Shown here: in pieces, positions 39,182-48,426 of the stretch | Layout of the letters: each line of letters begins with the position of its first letter | How positions within the stretch are numbered: the stretch's first letter is position 1 | NCBI RefSeq assembly: GCF_018448905.1 | Contig: NZ_RCWA01000016.1 | Location: forward strand, 1 to 64,000 | Direction: 5' to 3' | Source: Photorhabdus heterorhabditis | Lineage (GTDB): Bacteria; Pseudomonadota; Gammaproteobacteria; Enterobacterales; Enterobacteriaceae | Length of the DNA: 64,000 bases | Translations under genes and position numbers: made by a program | Notes under the pieces: generated by a model | What the model saw: only the letters and a program-made list of their open reading frames with translations | What the model was told of the DNA's origin: nothing | The model's database searches: none

Positions 39182-40237
39182 GGCAAATTCAGCTCTGAGT
39201 TGTGGCAGGATTTTTTCGCCGAAAGTGGTTAAGCCCTTAACATAATCAGGGAAGATCAACATAACCCCATCTAATTCGCATTCACGTAGTAAATCTGATA
39301 ATTGTTTGCGACATGTTTCCGGGTTGCCAATAGCTGTGTGGGTCATGAAGGCATTTTGGGATCTTTCAACCATAGCATTGCTTTTTTCGCCAACATCGAC
39401 GCCAAAACTGTGCATCATGCTTTTAACGGCTTCTATATCCAGACCATCACGATAGAACTGTGCCAGCGTTTCAGCTTCTTCATCTGTTTCAGCGCAGATA
39501 ATCGTACTCATACAAAAGGTTTTGGCGGTGGTACCGTATTCTGCTGCAATACGTTTAGCCATCAGACTGATTTGTCGTGTTTCTTCTTCATCTTTACCAC
39601 CAATAAAACACACATCGGTATGGCGTACACTAAAACGCAGCCCACGTTCTGACTGACCGGCGCATACCAAATAAGGGCGAGGAACGGAAATAGGTTTAGG
39701 TTCGGAAACGCAATTAGTTAAATTAAAGTAATCCCCTTGATGATCAACCTGCTTTTCACACCAAAGTCGTTTGATCAATTGAGTCCATTCTTCGGTCATT
39801 GCGTAACGTTGATCGTGATCTAAATGGCTATCCCATTCTCCCATTTGTTCAAATTCGTCTTTAAAGGAGCCAGAGACAATATTCAGTCCGGCGCGTCCAT
39901 GACTTATCTGATCCAATGTCGCGATCATTTTGGCTGTCACGGCAGGGTTATGCAGCCCGGCATGCATGGTCGCGATAAGTCGGGCGTGATGAGTGACTTC
40001 GGCAATACCTGCCATCATTGTGACTGATTCCAACGAACTGCCCCAATGTTCTGTTTCACCGCCAAAGCCACGCCATTTACTCATGGACATAATAAAATCT
40101 AGGCCAATTTGATCAGCCAGAATAGCTGCTTCACGGTTTTGCTGATAAGAAGCATCCAGTGGTGGGGTATTTTTAGAAATAATCCATCCACCTTTGGCGA
40201 TAGGTAGAAATACTCCGAATTCTTTATTTGCCATCAT
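39170..40237 (-). CDS. RutA-like LLM-class flavin-dependent monooxygenase
   Basis: A 355-residue luciferase-like monooxygenase using reduced FMN. It tracks RutA (pyrimidine oxygenase): FGVFLPIAKGGWIIS, SMSKWRGFGGETEHW, GRAGLNIVSGSFKDEFEQM, LVCAGQSERGLRFS and DGVMLIFPDYVKGLTTFGE line up with the family. Neither an obvious flavin reductase nor other rut genes are adjacent. The C-terminus YTQ is encoded by an ERIC element. The likely operon is Tsx-like porin, MFS permease and this enzyme, suggesting uptake and oxidation of a nitrogen heterocycle. The exact substrate is unknown. Confidence 0.85.
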   Translation of the reverse strand: MMANKEFGVFLPIAKGGWIISKNTPPLDASYQQNREAAILADQIGLDFIMSMSKWRGFGGETEHWGSSLESVTMMAGIAEVTHHARLIATMHAGLHNPAVTAKMIATLDQISHGRAGLNIVSGSFKDEFEQMGEWDSHLDHDQRYAMTEEWTQLIKRLWCEKQVDHQGDYFNLTNCVSEPKPISVPRPYLVCAGQSERGLRFSVRHTDVCFIGGKDEEETRQISLMAKRIAAEYGTTAKTFCMSTIICAETDEEAETLAQFYRDGLDIEAVKSMMHSFGVDVGEKSNAMVERSQNAFMTHTAIGNPETCRKQLSDLLRECELDGVMLIFPDYVKGLTTFGEKILPQLRAEFAYTQ

Positions 40238-40273
40238 TAATTCCTTGTTTGTGTGTTATAAGGAATGCCTTTT

Positions 40274-40343
40274 TATACCCTTCATCCTTCAAGTTGCTGC
40301 TTTCACTTGCCGCCGCGTTGCAAATTGAAATCCACAGGGTATA
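40274..40343. repeat. 70-bp deleted ERIC element
   Basis: Has both ERIC ends (TATACCCTTCATCC and CACAGGGTATA) but lacks the central palindromic core; the sequence jumps from TGCTGCTTTCACTT to GCCGCCGCGTTG. It lies between the permease and monooxygenase genes. Confidence 0.8.
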
Positions 40344-40363
40344 GGTTTATTTTATTTTTAAAT

Positions 40364-41638
40364 TTAGTTAAGCAAGGAACTGTTGCCAGAATGTTTCCTT
40401 GCTATTTGTAAAGGTGGTTTCATCGTAAATGTGATAATCAGAATGATAAGCACCGGTATAGCAATAATGAGAAATGCCGGTGTAAAACTACCTGAATAAT
40501 CCTTAATGGCTCCCACCAGAAAAGGGGCGAAACACGCGACAGTGGAGATTAAGTTCACCACTGAAAATAATTCCAGATAGGGCGCGCGACCAAAATAATT
40601 GAACAGTAATATGCTGGATGCCAGAAAGGTCATGCCATAACCGATGCCAATACACAAAGTGAATAGGATTAAAAATGTCCATGAGGTAGCGGCACTGAGT
40701 GCGATAAGACCACAGATAATTATCGACAGACTGCCGATAAGCAGTTTCTTGGGATCGAGCCATTCACCAACAGCACCTCCTGCAAATCTTGAGAATGCGT
40801 TAATAAAAGCCAAAATACTGAGCGAGGAAGCAGCGACAGATTCGCTAAATCCATTTTCAGTAATATGGGCTACAGCAAAACTGTTGACGGTTATTCCACA
40901 CAATAAGAAAGAAGTATAAGCGGCTGCAATGGCATAAAATTGCCAGGTGTGCAGTGCTTGCCGGACATTCCATATTTCCCTCGTGCGATAGATACTGGAA
41001 GGGACATGGTCTTGTTGATTTTGGCTGACTCTTTCAGCATGGGCATTTTCCTTTTTACCTTCTCGCATAATTAAAATGGTCAATAGACTGATCAACGTCA
41101 GTAATACCCCGGAAATTGCCCAGTGCATACGCCAGCTTCCCCAAAATACCGTTGCCAGGAAATAGATCCACGGACCCACCACACCACCTAATCCTCCAAT
41201 GGTGAAATAGATACCAAAAGCGAGTGATTGTTTTTCAAAAAGTCGGCTGATGACATAAGTTCCGGGAACAGTAGCCATAAGACTAAAGCCGATGCCTAAT
41301 AGTGTTGTACCGGTGAAATAAGCGGTGAGACTGTGAGTGTTATAGAGGATATAAAAGCCGGTGATAAAAGTGAGTGTACCGATCAGTAAGGTGACACGAA
41401 CATTTGTACGGCGAATAAACATTGCCGGGAGATAACTGGCCAGTCCACATGACAGACCAAGTAAAGTGAATCCCAGACCTGCATCAGTCCAACTCCAGTG
41501 TAATTCCTTGATCATACTGGGTAACACAACGCCCAATGAAGTAAATGTGGTTGCGGTGACCAAAAAGTAAACTAAACCCAACAGTATCAGCAGGAGCCAC
41601 TGATAAATACGTCCGAACCTGTCATGTTGAATGGGCAT
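40364..41638 (-). CDS. MFS transporter beside the RutA-like monooxygenase
   Basis: A 424-residue permease with 12 predicted helices. The first helix region is YQWLLLILLGLVYFLVTATTF, the central loop (about 185-215) is charged, and FARFAGGAVGEWLDP-like residues in helix 8 loop (written RFAGGAVGEWLDPKK) recall the MFS motif. It resembles the oxalate/monocarboxylate group more than sugar porters. The start at MPIQHDRFG has GGAG upstream. The porin gene lies 56 bases upstream and the monooxygenase downstream, all on one strand. Confidence 0.85.
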   Translation of the reverse strand: MPIQHDRFGRIYQWLLLILLGLVYFLVTATTFTSLGVVLPSMIKELHWSWTDAGLGFTLLGLSCGLASYLPAMFIRRTNVRVTLLIGTLTFITGFYILYNTHSLTAYFTGTTLLGIGFSLMATVPGTYVISRLFEKQSLAFGIYFTIGGLGGVVGPWIYFLATVFWGSWRMHWAISGVLLTLISLLTILIMREGKKENAHAERVSQNQQDHVPSSIYRTREIWNVRQALHTWQFYAIAAAYTSFLLCGITVNSFAVAHITENGFSESVAASSLSILAFINAFSRFAGGAVGEWLDPKKLLIGSLSIIICGLIALSAATSWTFLILFTLCIGIGYGMTFLASSILLFNYFGRAPYLELFSVVNLISTVACFAPFLVGAIKDYSGSFTPAFLIIAIPVLIILIITFTMKPPLQIARKHSGNSSLLN

Positions 41639-41694
41639 CTTGACTCCATAATGGATAGAAGTGATCAAAAAATTCCTGATATTTTATTTTGGTA

Positions 41695-42582
41695 TCAGAA
41701 GAAACTATATCGAATAAAGGCTCCATAGCTAAATTGATCAGTTCGATAATAAGATGTATCTCTTATTTTATATTTATTTTTTATTGGATTCAGGACAATG
41801 CCTACCCATAAATGACCGGGTTGGTTACCGAGGTGTTTTCCTAAATCGTAATGCAATTCTGGTTTGAAATCGATAGTTTCAGGTTTCCCATGTAAACCTA
41901 ATGTATAATCAAAAGTCCCAACAATGCGGAAATCACCTAAACGATTGTTGAAGGGAATTCCATAATCGATATGAACTCGCTGATCATTCCAGCTACTATT
42001 GCCGTTATTCTCAAAATAAAAGGTTGTACGCAACCAACTAGTCCAATTTGTCTGCCAGTCAATACTGATACCTGGGAAATAGTCGTAATCTATGCCTTTA
42101 GTTTTAGCAACCCATTGAGCGAACAAAATATCTTTTAACGGCCCAAAAGAGATGTCATTTCCCGTGACTTTACTAAAGCTCACTCTTGGTACAACTTTAT
42201 AATAATAGGTGCTTTTATCACCTTTATAATCATTTTGCAGCGAGTTTTGCCAAATACTATAGACGTACATATCGCCGACACTATAGTCGCCGAAAGCCTC
42301 TAAAATCGGTGAAAGGGTTTTTCTGGGATCGACCCGATTCTCAAATTGCATATAAAGGCTGGTATCAATAGATTGAAAATTAACAAAATTACTGGCTTGA
42401 GCTTGATTGATTGCTGGCAGCAATAAAAGTATTGAAAGTAATCGGCTCTTCTTTAAGCGGGTGTTGATCCAGCGACGGATGAGTGCCAAATAAGCGGTAT
42501 AATAAAGTGGAAAAGAGATCCTTGAAGAGAAAAAAAGCAGCGGGCAGTTTTTCGTATCGTGGGTTTTTGAGGCAAATAACAC
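41695..42582 (-). CDS. Tsx-like nucleoside-specific outer membrane channel
   Basis: An outer membrane beta-barrel of the Tsx/OmpK family: after a signal-like LLSILLLLPAINQAQAS come amphipathic strands such as SIDWQTNWTSWLRTTFYFE and DFRIVGTFDYTLGLHG, ending in the aromatic YSFF. Tsx channels pass nucleosides. The start is uncertain: only a far-upstream GTG opens this frame, and a TTG near 42487 (MALIRRWIN) would give a more normal signal peptide. It may feed the neighbouring permease and monooxygenase. Confidence 0.75.
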   Translation of the reverse strand: MLFASKTHDTKNCPLLFFSSRISFPLYYTAYLALIRRWINTRLKKSRLLSILLLLPAINQAQASNFVNFQSIDTSLYMQFENRVDPRKTLSPILEAFGDYSVGDMYVYSIWQNSLQNDYKGDKSTYYYKVVPRVSFSKVTGNDISFGPLKDILFAQWVAKTKGIDYDYFPGISIDWQTNWTSWLRTTFYFENNGNSSWNDQRVHIDYGIPFNNRLGDFRIVGTFDYTLGLHGKPETIDFKPELHYDLGKHLGNQPGHLWVGIVLNPIKNKYKIRDTSYYRTDQFSYGAFIRYSFF

Positions 42583-42940
42583 GAAGGTACCCCTTCTTAT
42601 GCGGTATTGGGCTGATGGTAGTTAGCATTGATCTGATAGGATGGTTTTGTCAAAGGGATATTTGATTTTATTGATAAAAGGTGAGGAGAATAGAAAAATA
42701 AGATTATTTTAACCTTAGTGATTTTTTAGTATTAGTAATATATTGATTATTTAATTAACGATGGTTTTTTAATTTTGTGTTGAGAATTTGAAAAATGATT
42801 GTTAATTAATTCGAGTTTAGACTAAAATAATAAATGGATATTTATTTTAGTCTGTGTCCCGTAATCTATTTAAGGAAGAAATTCAGCGGAAACACTTGCC
42901 ATTCTTTTTTTTATGATTATATGGAATAAATGGTTTTTAT

Positions 42941-43068
42941 ATTTCTATATTTCTATATTTCTATATTTCTATATTTCTATATTTCTATATTTCTATATTT
43001 CTATATTTCTATATTTCTATATTTCTATATTTCTATATTTCTATATTTCTATATTTCTATATTTCTAT
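42941..43068. repeat. sixteen perfect copies of an 8-bp tandem repeat (ATTTCTAT)
   Basis: The unit ATTTCTAT is repeated exactly 16 times in 128 bases without a mismatch. A short plus-strand frame through it encodes a repetitive FLYFYISI peptide, which is surely incidental. Eight is not a multiple of three and the tract is upstream of the hemopexin-lectin gene, so copy-number change by slipped-strand mispairing could alter promoter spacing. Confidence 0.95.
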
Positions 43069-43436
43069 AACATGATTTGTCATCATTTTATGAGCCAATT
43101 TAGTTGATGTCATTCCTCGTAATTAAAGGGATTATTTAAGATGTTCGTTAAAGTTTATACAAAAATATGATTTATTTTATTGCTATAACTTATGAAAATT
43201 ATCAACGGAAATCTTTAATCTCTTTGAAATAATTACCACCCAATCATGAAGATGTTATTTTTATGACCAGGTATTAATTGTAACCTAAGTTAAATATTAT
43301 TAAGGACTATATTGTTATGAAAGCATAAATGGTTACAGGAAAATAAAAACATTAAACCTATTAACGAGTTGATAATATATAATATTGCTTATGACCGATC
43401 AGAAGTATTAATTTAAATAATATAATTCATCCTATA

Positions 43437-43497
43437 TATACCCAATAGATTTTAAATTGCAGCCAACAAAGCAGCAACTTGAAAGATGAAGAGTATA
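43437..43497. repeat. 61-bp deleted ERIC element in the leader of the hemopexin-lectin gene
   Basis: Begins TATACCCAATAGATTTTAAA and ends GAAAGATGAAGAGTATA with GCAGCCAACAAAGCAGCAAC between; the central half is missing. It ends 23 bases before the ATG at 43521, so it is probably in the 5' untranslated region. Confidence 0.85.
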
Positions 43498-43520
43498 AAT
43501 ACCAAAAAGGATATGTAATA

Positions 43521-44552
43521 ATGAATACATCAAGTTATCTCTTTCTTAATGCAGAAAATATTAAGTACAATGAAATCTCTGTTTCTAATAGAGTGTATGC
43601 AGGTTATCCAAAACATATCAATAATGATTGGCCTAACCTTCCTGTAGAATTTCAAAGGCATATCGACGATATTATTAATTTAAATGGCTATTTGTATTTT
43701 TTTAAAGGTTCACAATATCTTAAATTCGATATAGAGAAAGCGCAAGTAAGTGATGGACCGAAGCCGATTATCGAAGGATGGCCTAGATTAGCAGGAACCG
43801 AATTTGAAAATGGGATAGATGCAGCCACGGAATGGATAGATATAAATGCCCCAGACAAAACAGATGTTGTTTGTTTCTTTAAGGGTAGCGATTGTATCGA
43901 TTATACAGTGAGCTCACATACGATTAACCAGAAAACTATCTCGGAAAAATTAGGAGCCACAGGAAAATATGCAGAATTCAGTGCAAATATTGATGCGGCT
44001 ATTTTATGGAGAACCCGAGGATACCATTATATCTTCATTTTCAAAGGTAATTCTAATATCCGATTTAATCTTAAATTAAATGCCATTGATAGAGGACCAT
44101 ATACCCCTAATAAAACTAATTGGATAGGCGTCGATTTCAAAAAAATTCAAGCTGCTATATCAGTCGATACTGACTTATTAGGTAGCAAACAATATGGCGG
44201 AACATGTGGTAATAATGATACCGGTAAATATTGTTTCCAATTATCTAAAAACACCCAATTTAGGCTGACAACTTACACAAATACTGATGTTCATCAGCAA
44301 ACTGTAAAAGTGTATGTTGATGACATTCTGGTAGATACATTAACCGGTAAGGGAATAGATAACTTAATAGCTACCAAATCCTATTCATCGGGTGCAGGCA
44401 AAGTCTGTATTGAGATCGCCGGAGATGGCAAACCATGCAAACTCCGCTATGCTTATAACACACTTGATGGAAAACCGGGGACTGTCATTATTGGGGCCGA
44501 AAATGGCAACAATAACCATTACAACGACAGTGTGGTCCTATTGAATTGGTAA
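43521..44552 (+). CDS. photopexin-like hemopexin propeller fused to a LecB-type lectin domain
   Basis: A 343-residue protein without an obvious signal peptide. Residues 1-215 contain four hemopexin repeats (YLFLNAENIKYN; YLYFFKGSQYLKFD; VVCFFKGSDCIDY; YIFIFKGNSNIRFN), a four-bladed propeller as in Photorhabdus photopexins. Residues about 233-343 follow Pseudomonas LecB (PA-IIL): FQLSKNTQFRLTTYTNTD, a VKVYVDD strand and the end GAENGNNNHYNDSVVLLNW. LecB calcium ligands N21, E95, N103 and D104 are kept (N254, E327, N335, D336), but D96, D99 and D101 are N, N and H, and the C-terminal Gly is missing. AAGGAT precedes the ATG. Confidence 0.8.
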   Translation: MNTSSYLFLNAENIKYNEISVSNRVYAGYPKHINNDWPNLPVEFQRHIDDIINLNGYLYFFKGSQYLKFDIEKAQVSDGPKPIIEGWPRLAGTEFENGIDAATEWIDINAPDKTDVVCFFKGSDCIDYTVSSHTINQKTISEKLGATGKYAEFSANIDAAILWRTRGYHYIFIFKGNSNIRFNLKLNAIDRGPYTPNKTNWIGVDFKKIQAAISVDTDLLGSKQYGGTCGNNDTGKYCFQLSKNTQFRLTTYTNTDVHQQTVKVYVDDILVDTLTGKGIDNLIATKSYSSGAGKVCIEIAGDGKPCKLRYAYNTLDGKPGTVIIGAENGNNNHYNDSVVLLNW

Positions 44553-44593
44553 ACAGGTTGGAATTAAAAAGAGATCAAATTTATCAATGAATT

Positions 44594-44617
44594 AAAGCGG
44601 TATTATACCGCTTTTTT
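44594..44617 (+). terminator. terminator after the hemopexin-lectin gene
   Basis: AAAGCGGTA pairs with TACCGCTTT around TTA, followed by TTTTG; it lies 42 bases after the stop codon. Confidence 0.85.
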
Positions 44618-45009
44618 GTTGTGTGTCATAATAAGGATATTGCGGTAAAGAGATACCGGCCTTACTGGTAGCATATGCCGTTATCAACAGAAAAATAATA
44701 TTTCAATTTTACGGTAGCGTAATAATTTGAGCAAAATGGGCTACATGGTTGTAGCTTAACAATCAATAGCATAAATGAAGAAAATAAAACTATAGAATTG
44801 AATTTAATTCCAGAAACGTTAAAGGCTACTAATCTGGGTAATATTAGAATTGATGATTTACTTAACTATGAAATAGATCAAACAACCAGAACGATTAATA
44901 CGAATAGATCAATATAATAATTGAAATAACATAAATAGGTTGGAATTCAGAGTAATAATCCTTACATCCTCCTGATTTATGAGGGATTTTTTCAGCTAAT
45001 TTAATAAAA

Positions 45010-45033
45010 AATAGCCCAGGGAGTTGGGCTATT
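45010..45033. terminator. hairpin in the gap downstream of purK
   Basis: AATAGCCCA pairs with TGGGCTATT around a GGGAGT loop, with A-rich and AT-rich flanks. On the minus strand it would follow the toxin remnant; on the plus strand it has only a weak T run. Confidence 0.5.
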
Positions 45034-45044
45034 AAAGATAAGTC

Positions 45045-45152
45045 TCACATCTTGAATAACTTTGCATGGCTACCGATCCGATATAAAAGAACTTCTTGCT
45101 CAGTTCTCTTATAAATCAACAAGATAATCAGATCATAAACAAACAACGTCAG
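45045..45152 (-). pseudogene. C-terminal remnant of a RelE/YafQ-type toxin gene
   Basis: Read on the minus strand this stretch gives YDLIILLIYKRTEQEVLLYR followed by IGSHAKLFKM and a stop. It resembles the last strands of RelE/YafQ family mRNA-cleaving toxins (typically DLLLIY..... L.R.GSHSELF). No start, upstream half or antitoxin gene is present. Confidence 0.5.
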
Positions 45153-45196
45153 TATCAGACTTAACTTCAGCTTCGCTTGTGCAAAGCTGAGGCTAA

Positions 45197-46264
45197 CTAA
45201 ATTAATTTTTCTTGCGCCCATTCAAGGCCACTATGGTATTCAGGCGGCAGCATTGGAATAAGTTTCTGCAATGTATTTTTTAACTCGTTTTTATCTGTGT
45301 GAGAAAGATTAAGATGACCAACTTTACGTGCCGGGCGAACTTCTTTCTCATACCAATGTAAATGTACCAATGGCAAGCTGAGCCATTGCGGATTGACATC
45401 TGTACCAATCAAATTAACCATGACTGATGGCGCGTTAACTTCTGGCTGAGGCATGGGTAAATCCAGAATAGCGCGGAGATGTAGTTCAAACTGGCTGATA
45501 GACGCGCCGTTTTGAGTCCAGTGACCACTGTTATGAACCCGCGGCGCTAGTTCATTAATCAGTAAATTATCGCCGACAATAAAACATTCCATTGCCATCA
45601 CACCGACATATTTCAGCTCATGCATAATGGCTGACAACATGCTTTCAGCTTGTTGCTGTAGATGACAATTTTCCGAAGGAAAAGCAATACTGGTACGCAG
45701 AATGCCATCCTGGTGCAAGTTGTATGTTAATGGATAGAACACACAATCGCCATTCTCATTGCGGGCGCCGACCAGAGAAACTTCGCCAGAGAACGGAATG
45801 GCTTGCTCAGCAATACATTCGCCATAAATATCATCCGGTAACTCTGTTTCATCCCCGGGACGAATGCGCCATTGTCCTCGACCATCATAACCACCAATAC
45901 GGCGTTTAACGATGACCAGATTACCGAGTTCAGTGAACAGCTGCGGCCACTGGCTGGTATCAGCAAGTAATTGCCACGGAGCAGTTGCAAGCCCCAGGCT
46001 ATCTATTAATTGCTTCTGCGGTAAACGATCTGCCAGACGAGGAAAAATATCCCGATTAGCGAAAGCTTTGTGGCGAGCAAGTTCTTGGGTAAGGGCTGTT
46101 TCCGGCCAGCGTTCAATTTCGGCGGTAATCACACTATTCTGGTAAGGAACGGCTTCGGGTTCTGCATCCAGACCAACAGGATAAACCGAGATACCTAAAG
46201 GCTCACCGGCCTGACGTAACATCCGTCCAAGCTGACCATTACCTAATACACAAACTGGCTTCAT
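45197..46264 (-). CDS. purK: PurK, N5-carboxyaminoimidazole ribonucleotide synthase
   Basis: A 355-residue ATP-grasp enzyme that carboxylates aminoimidazole ribonucleotide with ATP and bicarbonate. Landmarks: [19 protein letters not shown] at the N-terminus, [18 protein letters not shown], a Glu-rich [14 protein letters not shown] and [14 protein letters not shown]. Length matches E. coli PurK. The start overlaps the end of purE by 4 bases, so the two are coupled. Confidence 0.97.
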   Translation of the reverse strand: MKPVCVLGNGQLGRMLRQAGEPLGISVYPVGLDAEPEAVPYQNSVITAEIERWPETALTQELARHKAFANRDIFPRLADRLPQKQLIDSLGLATAPWQLLADTSQWPQLFTELGNLVIVKRRIGGYDGRGQWRIRPGDETELPDDIYGECIAEQAIPFSGEVSLVGARNENGDCVFYPLTYNLHQDGILRTSIAFPSENCHLQQQAESMLSAIMHELKYVGVMAMECFIVGDNLLINELAPRVHNSGHWTQNGASISQFELHLRAILDLPMPQPEVNAPSVMVNLIGTDVNPQWLSLPLVHLHWYEKEVRPARKVGHLNLSHTDKNELKNTLQKLIPMLPPEYHSGLEWAQEKLI

Positions 46265-46791
46265 ATTTCCTCCCGTGGATCGGGATTATCGAGTACATCC
46301 TGAGTTTGTGTTTCACGCCAATAAGTAAGGCGTTTCAGCAAATCTTTATCATGACGAGCCAGAATCTGTGTTGCCAACAGCGCTGCGTTTGCGGCGCCTG
46401 CTTTCCCAATCGCCAGTGTGCCGACAGGAATACCTTTCGGCATCTGTACGATAGAGTAAAGGCTGTCTACGCCATTAAGCGCGGCACTTTGTACGGGTAC
46501 ACCCAGAACCGGCACTAAGGTTTTAGCGGCCAACATTCCTGGTAGATGGGCGGCACCGCCTGCGCCAGCGATAATGACATCGAAACCATTTTGTTCAGCT
46601 TGCTCGGCAAAACTGAATAATTTATCTGGTGTGCGGTGGGCAGAAACAATTTCAACATGGAAAGGTACATCAAGAGAAGTGAGAATATCAGCTGCGTGCT
46701 GCATGGTTACCCAATCGCTTTTAGACCCCATGACAATGGCGATTTTAGCGTTGTGCTGAGCTGTTCCTGCTGAATCAGGCCGGGCAGTCAT
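46261..46791 (-). CDS. purE: PurE, N5-CAIR mutase
   Basis: A 176-residue class I PurE that moves the carboxyl group of N5-CAIR to C4. Active-site pieces are [23 protein letters not shown] and [15 protein letters not shown]. It is slightly longer than the E. coli protein at both ends. A PurR-type operator lies about 85 bases upstream. Confidence 0.97.
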   Translation of the reverse strand: MTARPDSAGTAQHNAKIAIVMGSKSDWVTMQHAADILTSLDVPFHVEIVSAHRTPDKLFSFAEQAEQNGFDVIIAGAGGAAHLPGMLAAKTLVPVLGVPVQSAALNGVDSLYSIVQMPKGIPVGTLAIGKAGAANAALLATQILARHDKDLLKRLTYWRETQTQDVLDNPDPREEI

Positions 46792-46874
46792 AAATCAAAT
46801 GCTCCTGTATTTTAACGTCCACCAGAACGAATATAGCGCTTTAAGGCCGCGGATCATATCATGCTCACACGCTA

Positions 46875-46890
46875 AGGAAAACGATTGCGT
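46875..46890 (-). promoter_or_regulatory. PurR operator upstream of purEK
   Basis: On the minus strand the 16-mer ACGCAATCGTTTTCCT differs at one position from the PurR-type sequence ACGCAAACGTTTTCCT and sits upstream of purE, as in E. coli, where PurR with hypoxanthine or guanine represses the operon. Confidence 0.8.
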
Positions 46891-46929
46891 TACTTTATAC
46901 TTTGCATTTTGATACCTGGTAAGGGTGAT

Positions 46930-47652
46930 TCAGAATGGGAAAAAGATAAGGTCGGTTGATTTGTCCGTTATTTTGAACATTGATCCTTGATGATGCCATG
47001 CACCAAGCACACCGCGGTGATACATTTTATTATGTCGAGCAACTTCATGTACCGCAGGACGATGAGTATGCCCGTGGATCATCCAGTCAGCTTGATACCG
47101 CTCAAAAGCATCAATAACAGCTTGCTGATTGACATCCATAATGGCTTCTGATTTTCGGCGGTTGACAGATTGACTATTTGCCCGCATTTTTACGGCAATT
47201 TTCTGACGGATAAACAGCGGTAATAGTAAAAACAGACGTTGAATCCATGGGGTATGAACCCGCTTACGGTATTGTTGATAACCTACATCATCAGTACATA
47301 AGGTATCTCCGTGCAGGATTAGCACCCGCTTACCATACAATTCCAGGACTTTTTCCTGTGGCAGCAAGATTATTCCACTTTCTTTAGCAAAGCGGGAACC
47401 GATTAAAAAATCACGATTGCCATGAATAAAATAACAGGTAACACCTTGTTGATGCAGTGTTTTTAATGCACTGGCGATTTCACGGTGGAGAGGGTTATCA
47501 TCATCATCACCAATCCAGTAATCGAACAGATCACCGAGGATATAAAGGCTATCTGCCTGGAGAGCATCCTTACGCAGAAAACGCAGAAAACCGGCAGTGA
47601 TAGCCGGTTCGTGTTCGCTTAGATGTAAATCCGCGATAAAAAGTGTGCACAT
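46930..47652 (-). CDS. lpxH: LpxH, UDP-2,3-diacylglucosamine pyrophosphatase
   Basis: A 240-residue calcineurin-like phosphoesterase of lipid A synthesis. Metal-binding motifs are [44 protein letters not shown] and [12 protein letters not shown]. Same length as E. coli LpxH and 10 bases downstream of ppiB. Confidence 0.96.
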   Translation of the reverse strand: MCTLFIADLHLSEHEPAITAGFLRFLRKDALQADSLYILGDLFDYWIGDDDDNPLHREIASALKTLHQQGVTCYFIHGNRDFLIGSRFAKESGIILLPQEKVLELYGKRVLILHGDTLCTDDVGYQQYRKRVHTPWIQRLFLLLPLFIRQKIAVKMRANSQSVNRRKSEAIMDVNQQAVIDAFERYQADWMIHGHTHRPAVHEVARHNKMYHRGVLGAWHHQGSMFKITDKSTDLIFFPF

Positions 47653-47662
47653 ACGCAGTAAA

Positions 47663-48157
47663 TTACTCGCTGATGGTCACTCTTTCGATAATGACATCTT
47701 CACGTGGTACGTCTTGATGCATACCGCTTCGGCCAGTAGAAACGCTTTTGATTTTATCAACAACGTCCATACCTTCGATAACCTCTGCAAATACACAGTA
47801 ACCCCAACCATCAGGGCGCTCAGAACGGAAGTTCAAGAAATCGTTATCAACAACATTAATGAAGAATTGTGCGGTCGCTGAGTGTGGATCGTTGGTGCGG
47901 GCCATTGCCAGAGTACCACGGTTATTTTTCAGACCATTGTTGGCTTCATTTTTGATAGCTGCATCAGTCGATTTCTGTTTCATACCAGGTTCAAATCCAC
48001 CACCTTGGATCATGAAACCGTTAATAACACGGTGGAAAATAGTATTGTCGTAGAAGCTATTGCGGCAGTAGTTTAAGAAATTCTCAACAGTTACAGGAGC
48101 TTTATCGGCGAAAGTGTTAATTACGATATCGCCAAAATTGGTATGGAAAGTCACCAT
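47663..48157 (-). CDS. ppiB: PpiB, cytoplasmic peptidyl-prolyl isomerase B
   Basis: A 164-residue cyclophilin. Active-site segments [28 protein letters not shown] and [19 protein letters not shown] are present, and there is no signal peptide. Divergent from cysS across 269 bases that should hold both promoters. Confidence 0.97.
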   Translation of the reverse strand: MVTFHTNFGDIVINTFADKAPVTVENFLNYCRNSFYDNTIFHRVINGFMIQGGGFEPGMKQKSTDAAIKNEANNGLKNNRGTLAMARTNDPHSATAQFFINVVDNDFLNFRSERPDGWGYCVFAEVIEGMDVVDKIKSVSTGRSGMHQDVPREDVIIERVTISE

Positions 48158-48426
48158 GATTGAAATCCTAATAATAGTTTTGATTAACCCGATTCAGGGC
48201 ATTCGGACCAGGTGGCTTTTATATCACATCTACCATAATGAGTCAGTACCTATTAATTTCAGTAAGCTATCTTGATCGTCAACCTTGCAAAGTGCTTAAT
48301 ATCAGGTTTCAATATCTTGTTGGACTATGCCATATCGAGAATTTATTCATGAGATAAGGACATAAATCCAGAATTATCAATTTGTTATTTTTAATCACGC
48401 GTACAGTGAATTTACGGAAAATCCCG

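Noticed and set aside
42389-42628. 79-residue minus-strand frame overlapping the Tsx-like gene start
   Set aside because: No homology or signal features; it overlaps the better supported porin frame, although a frameshift near the signal peptide cannot be excluded.
42913-43107. Open frame with a repeating FLYFYISI peptide
   Set aside because: It is only the translation of the 8-bp tandem repeat and has no credible start.
44726-44917. Open frame with coding-like composition (GLHGCSLTINSINEENKTIE and onward) after the hemopexin-lectin gene
   Set aside because: It has no start codon or ribosome binding site and lies after a terminator. It may be a gene fragment, but no family was recognised.
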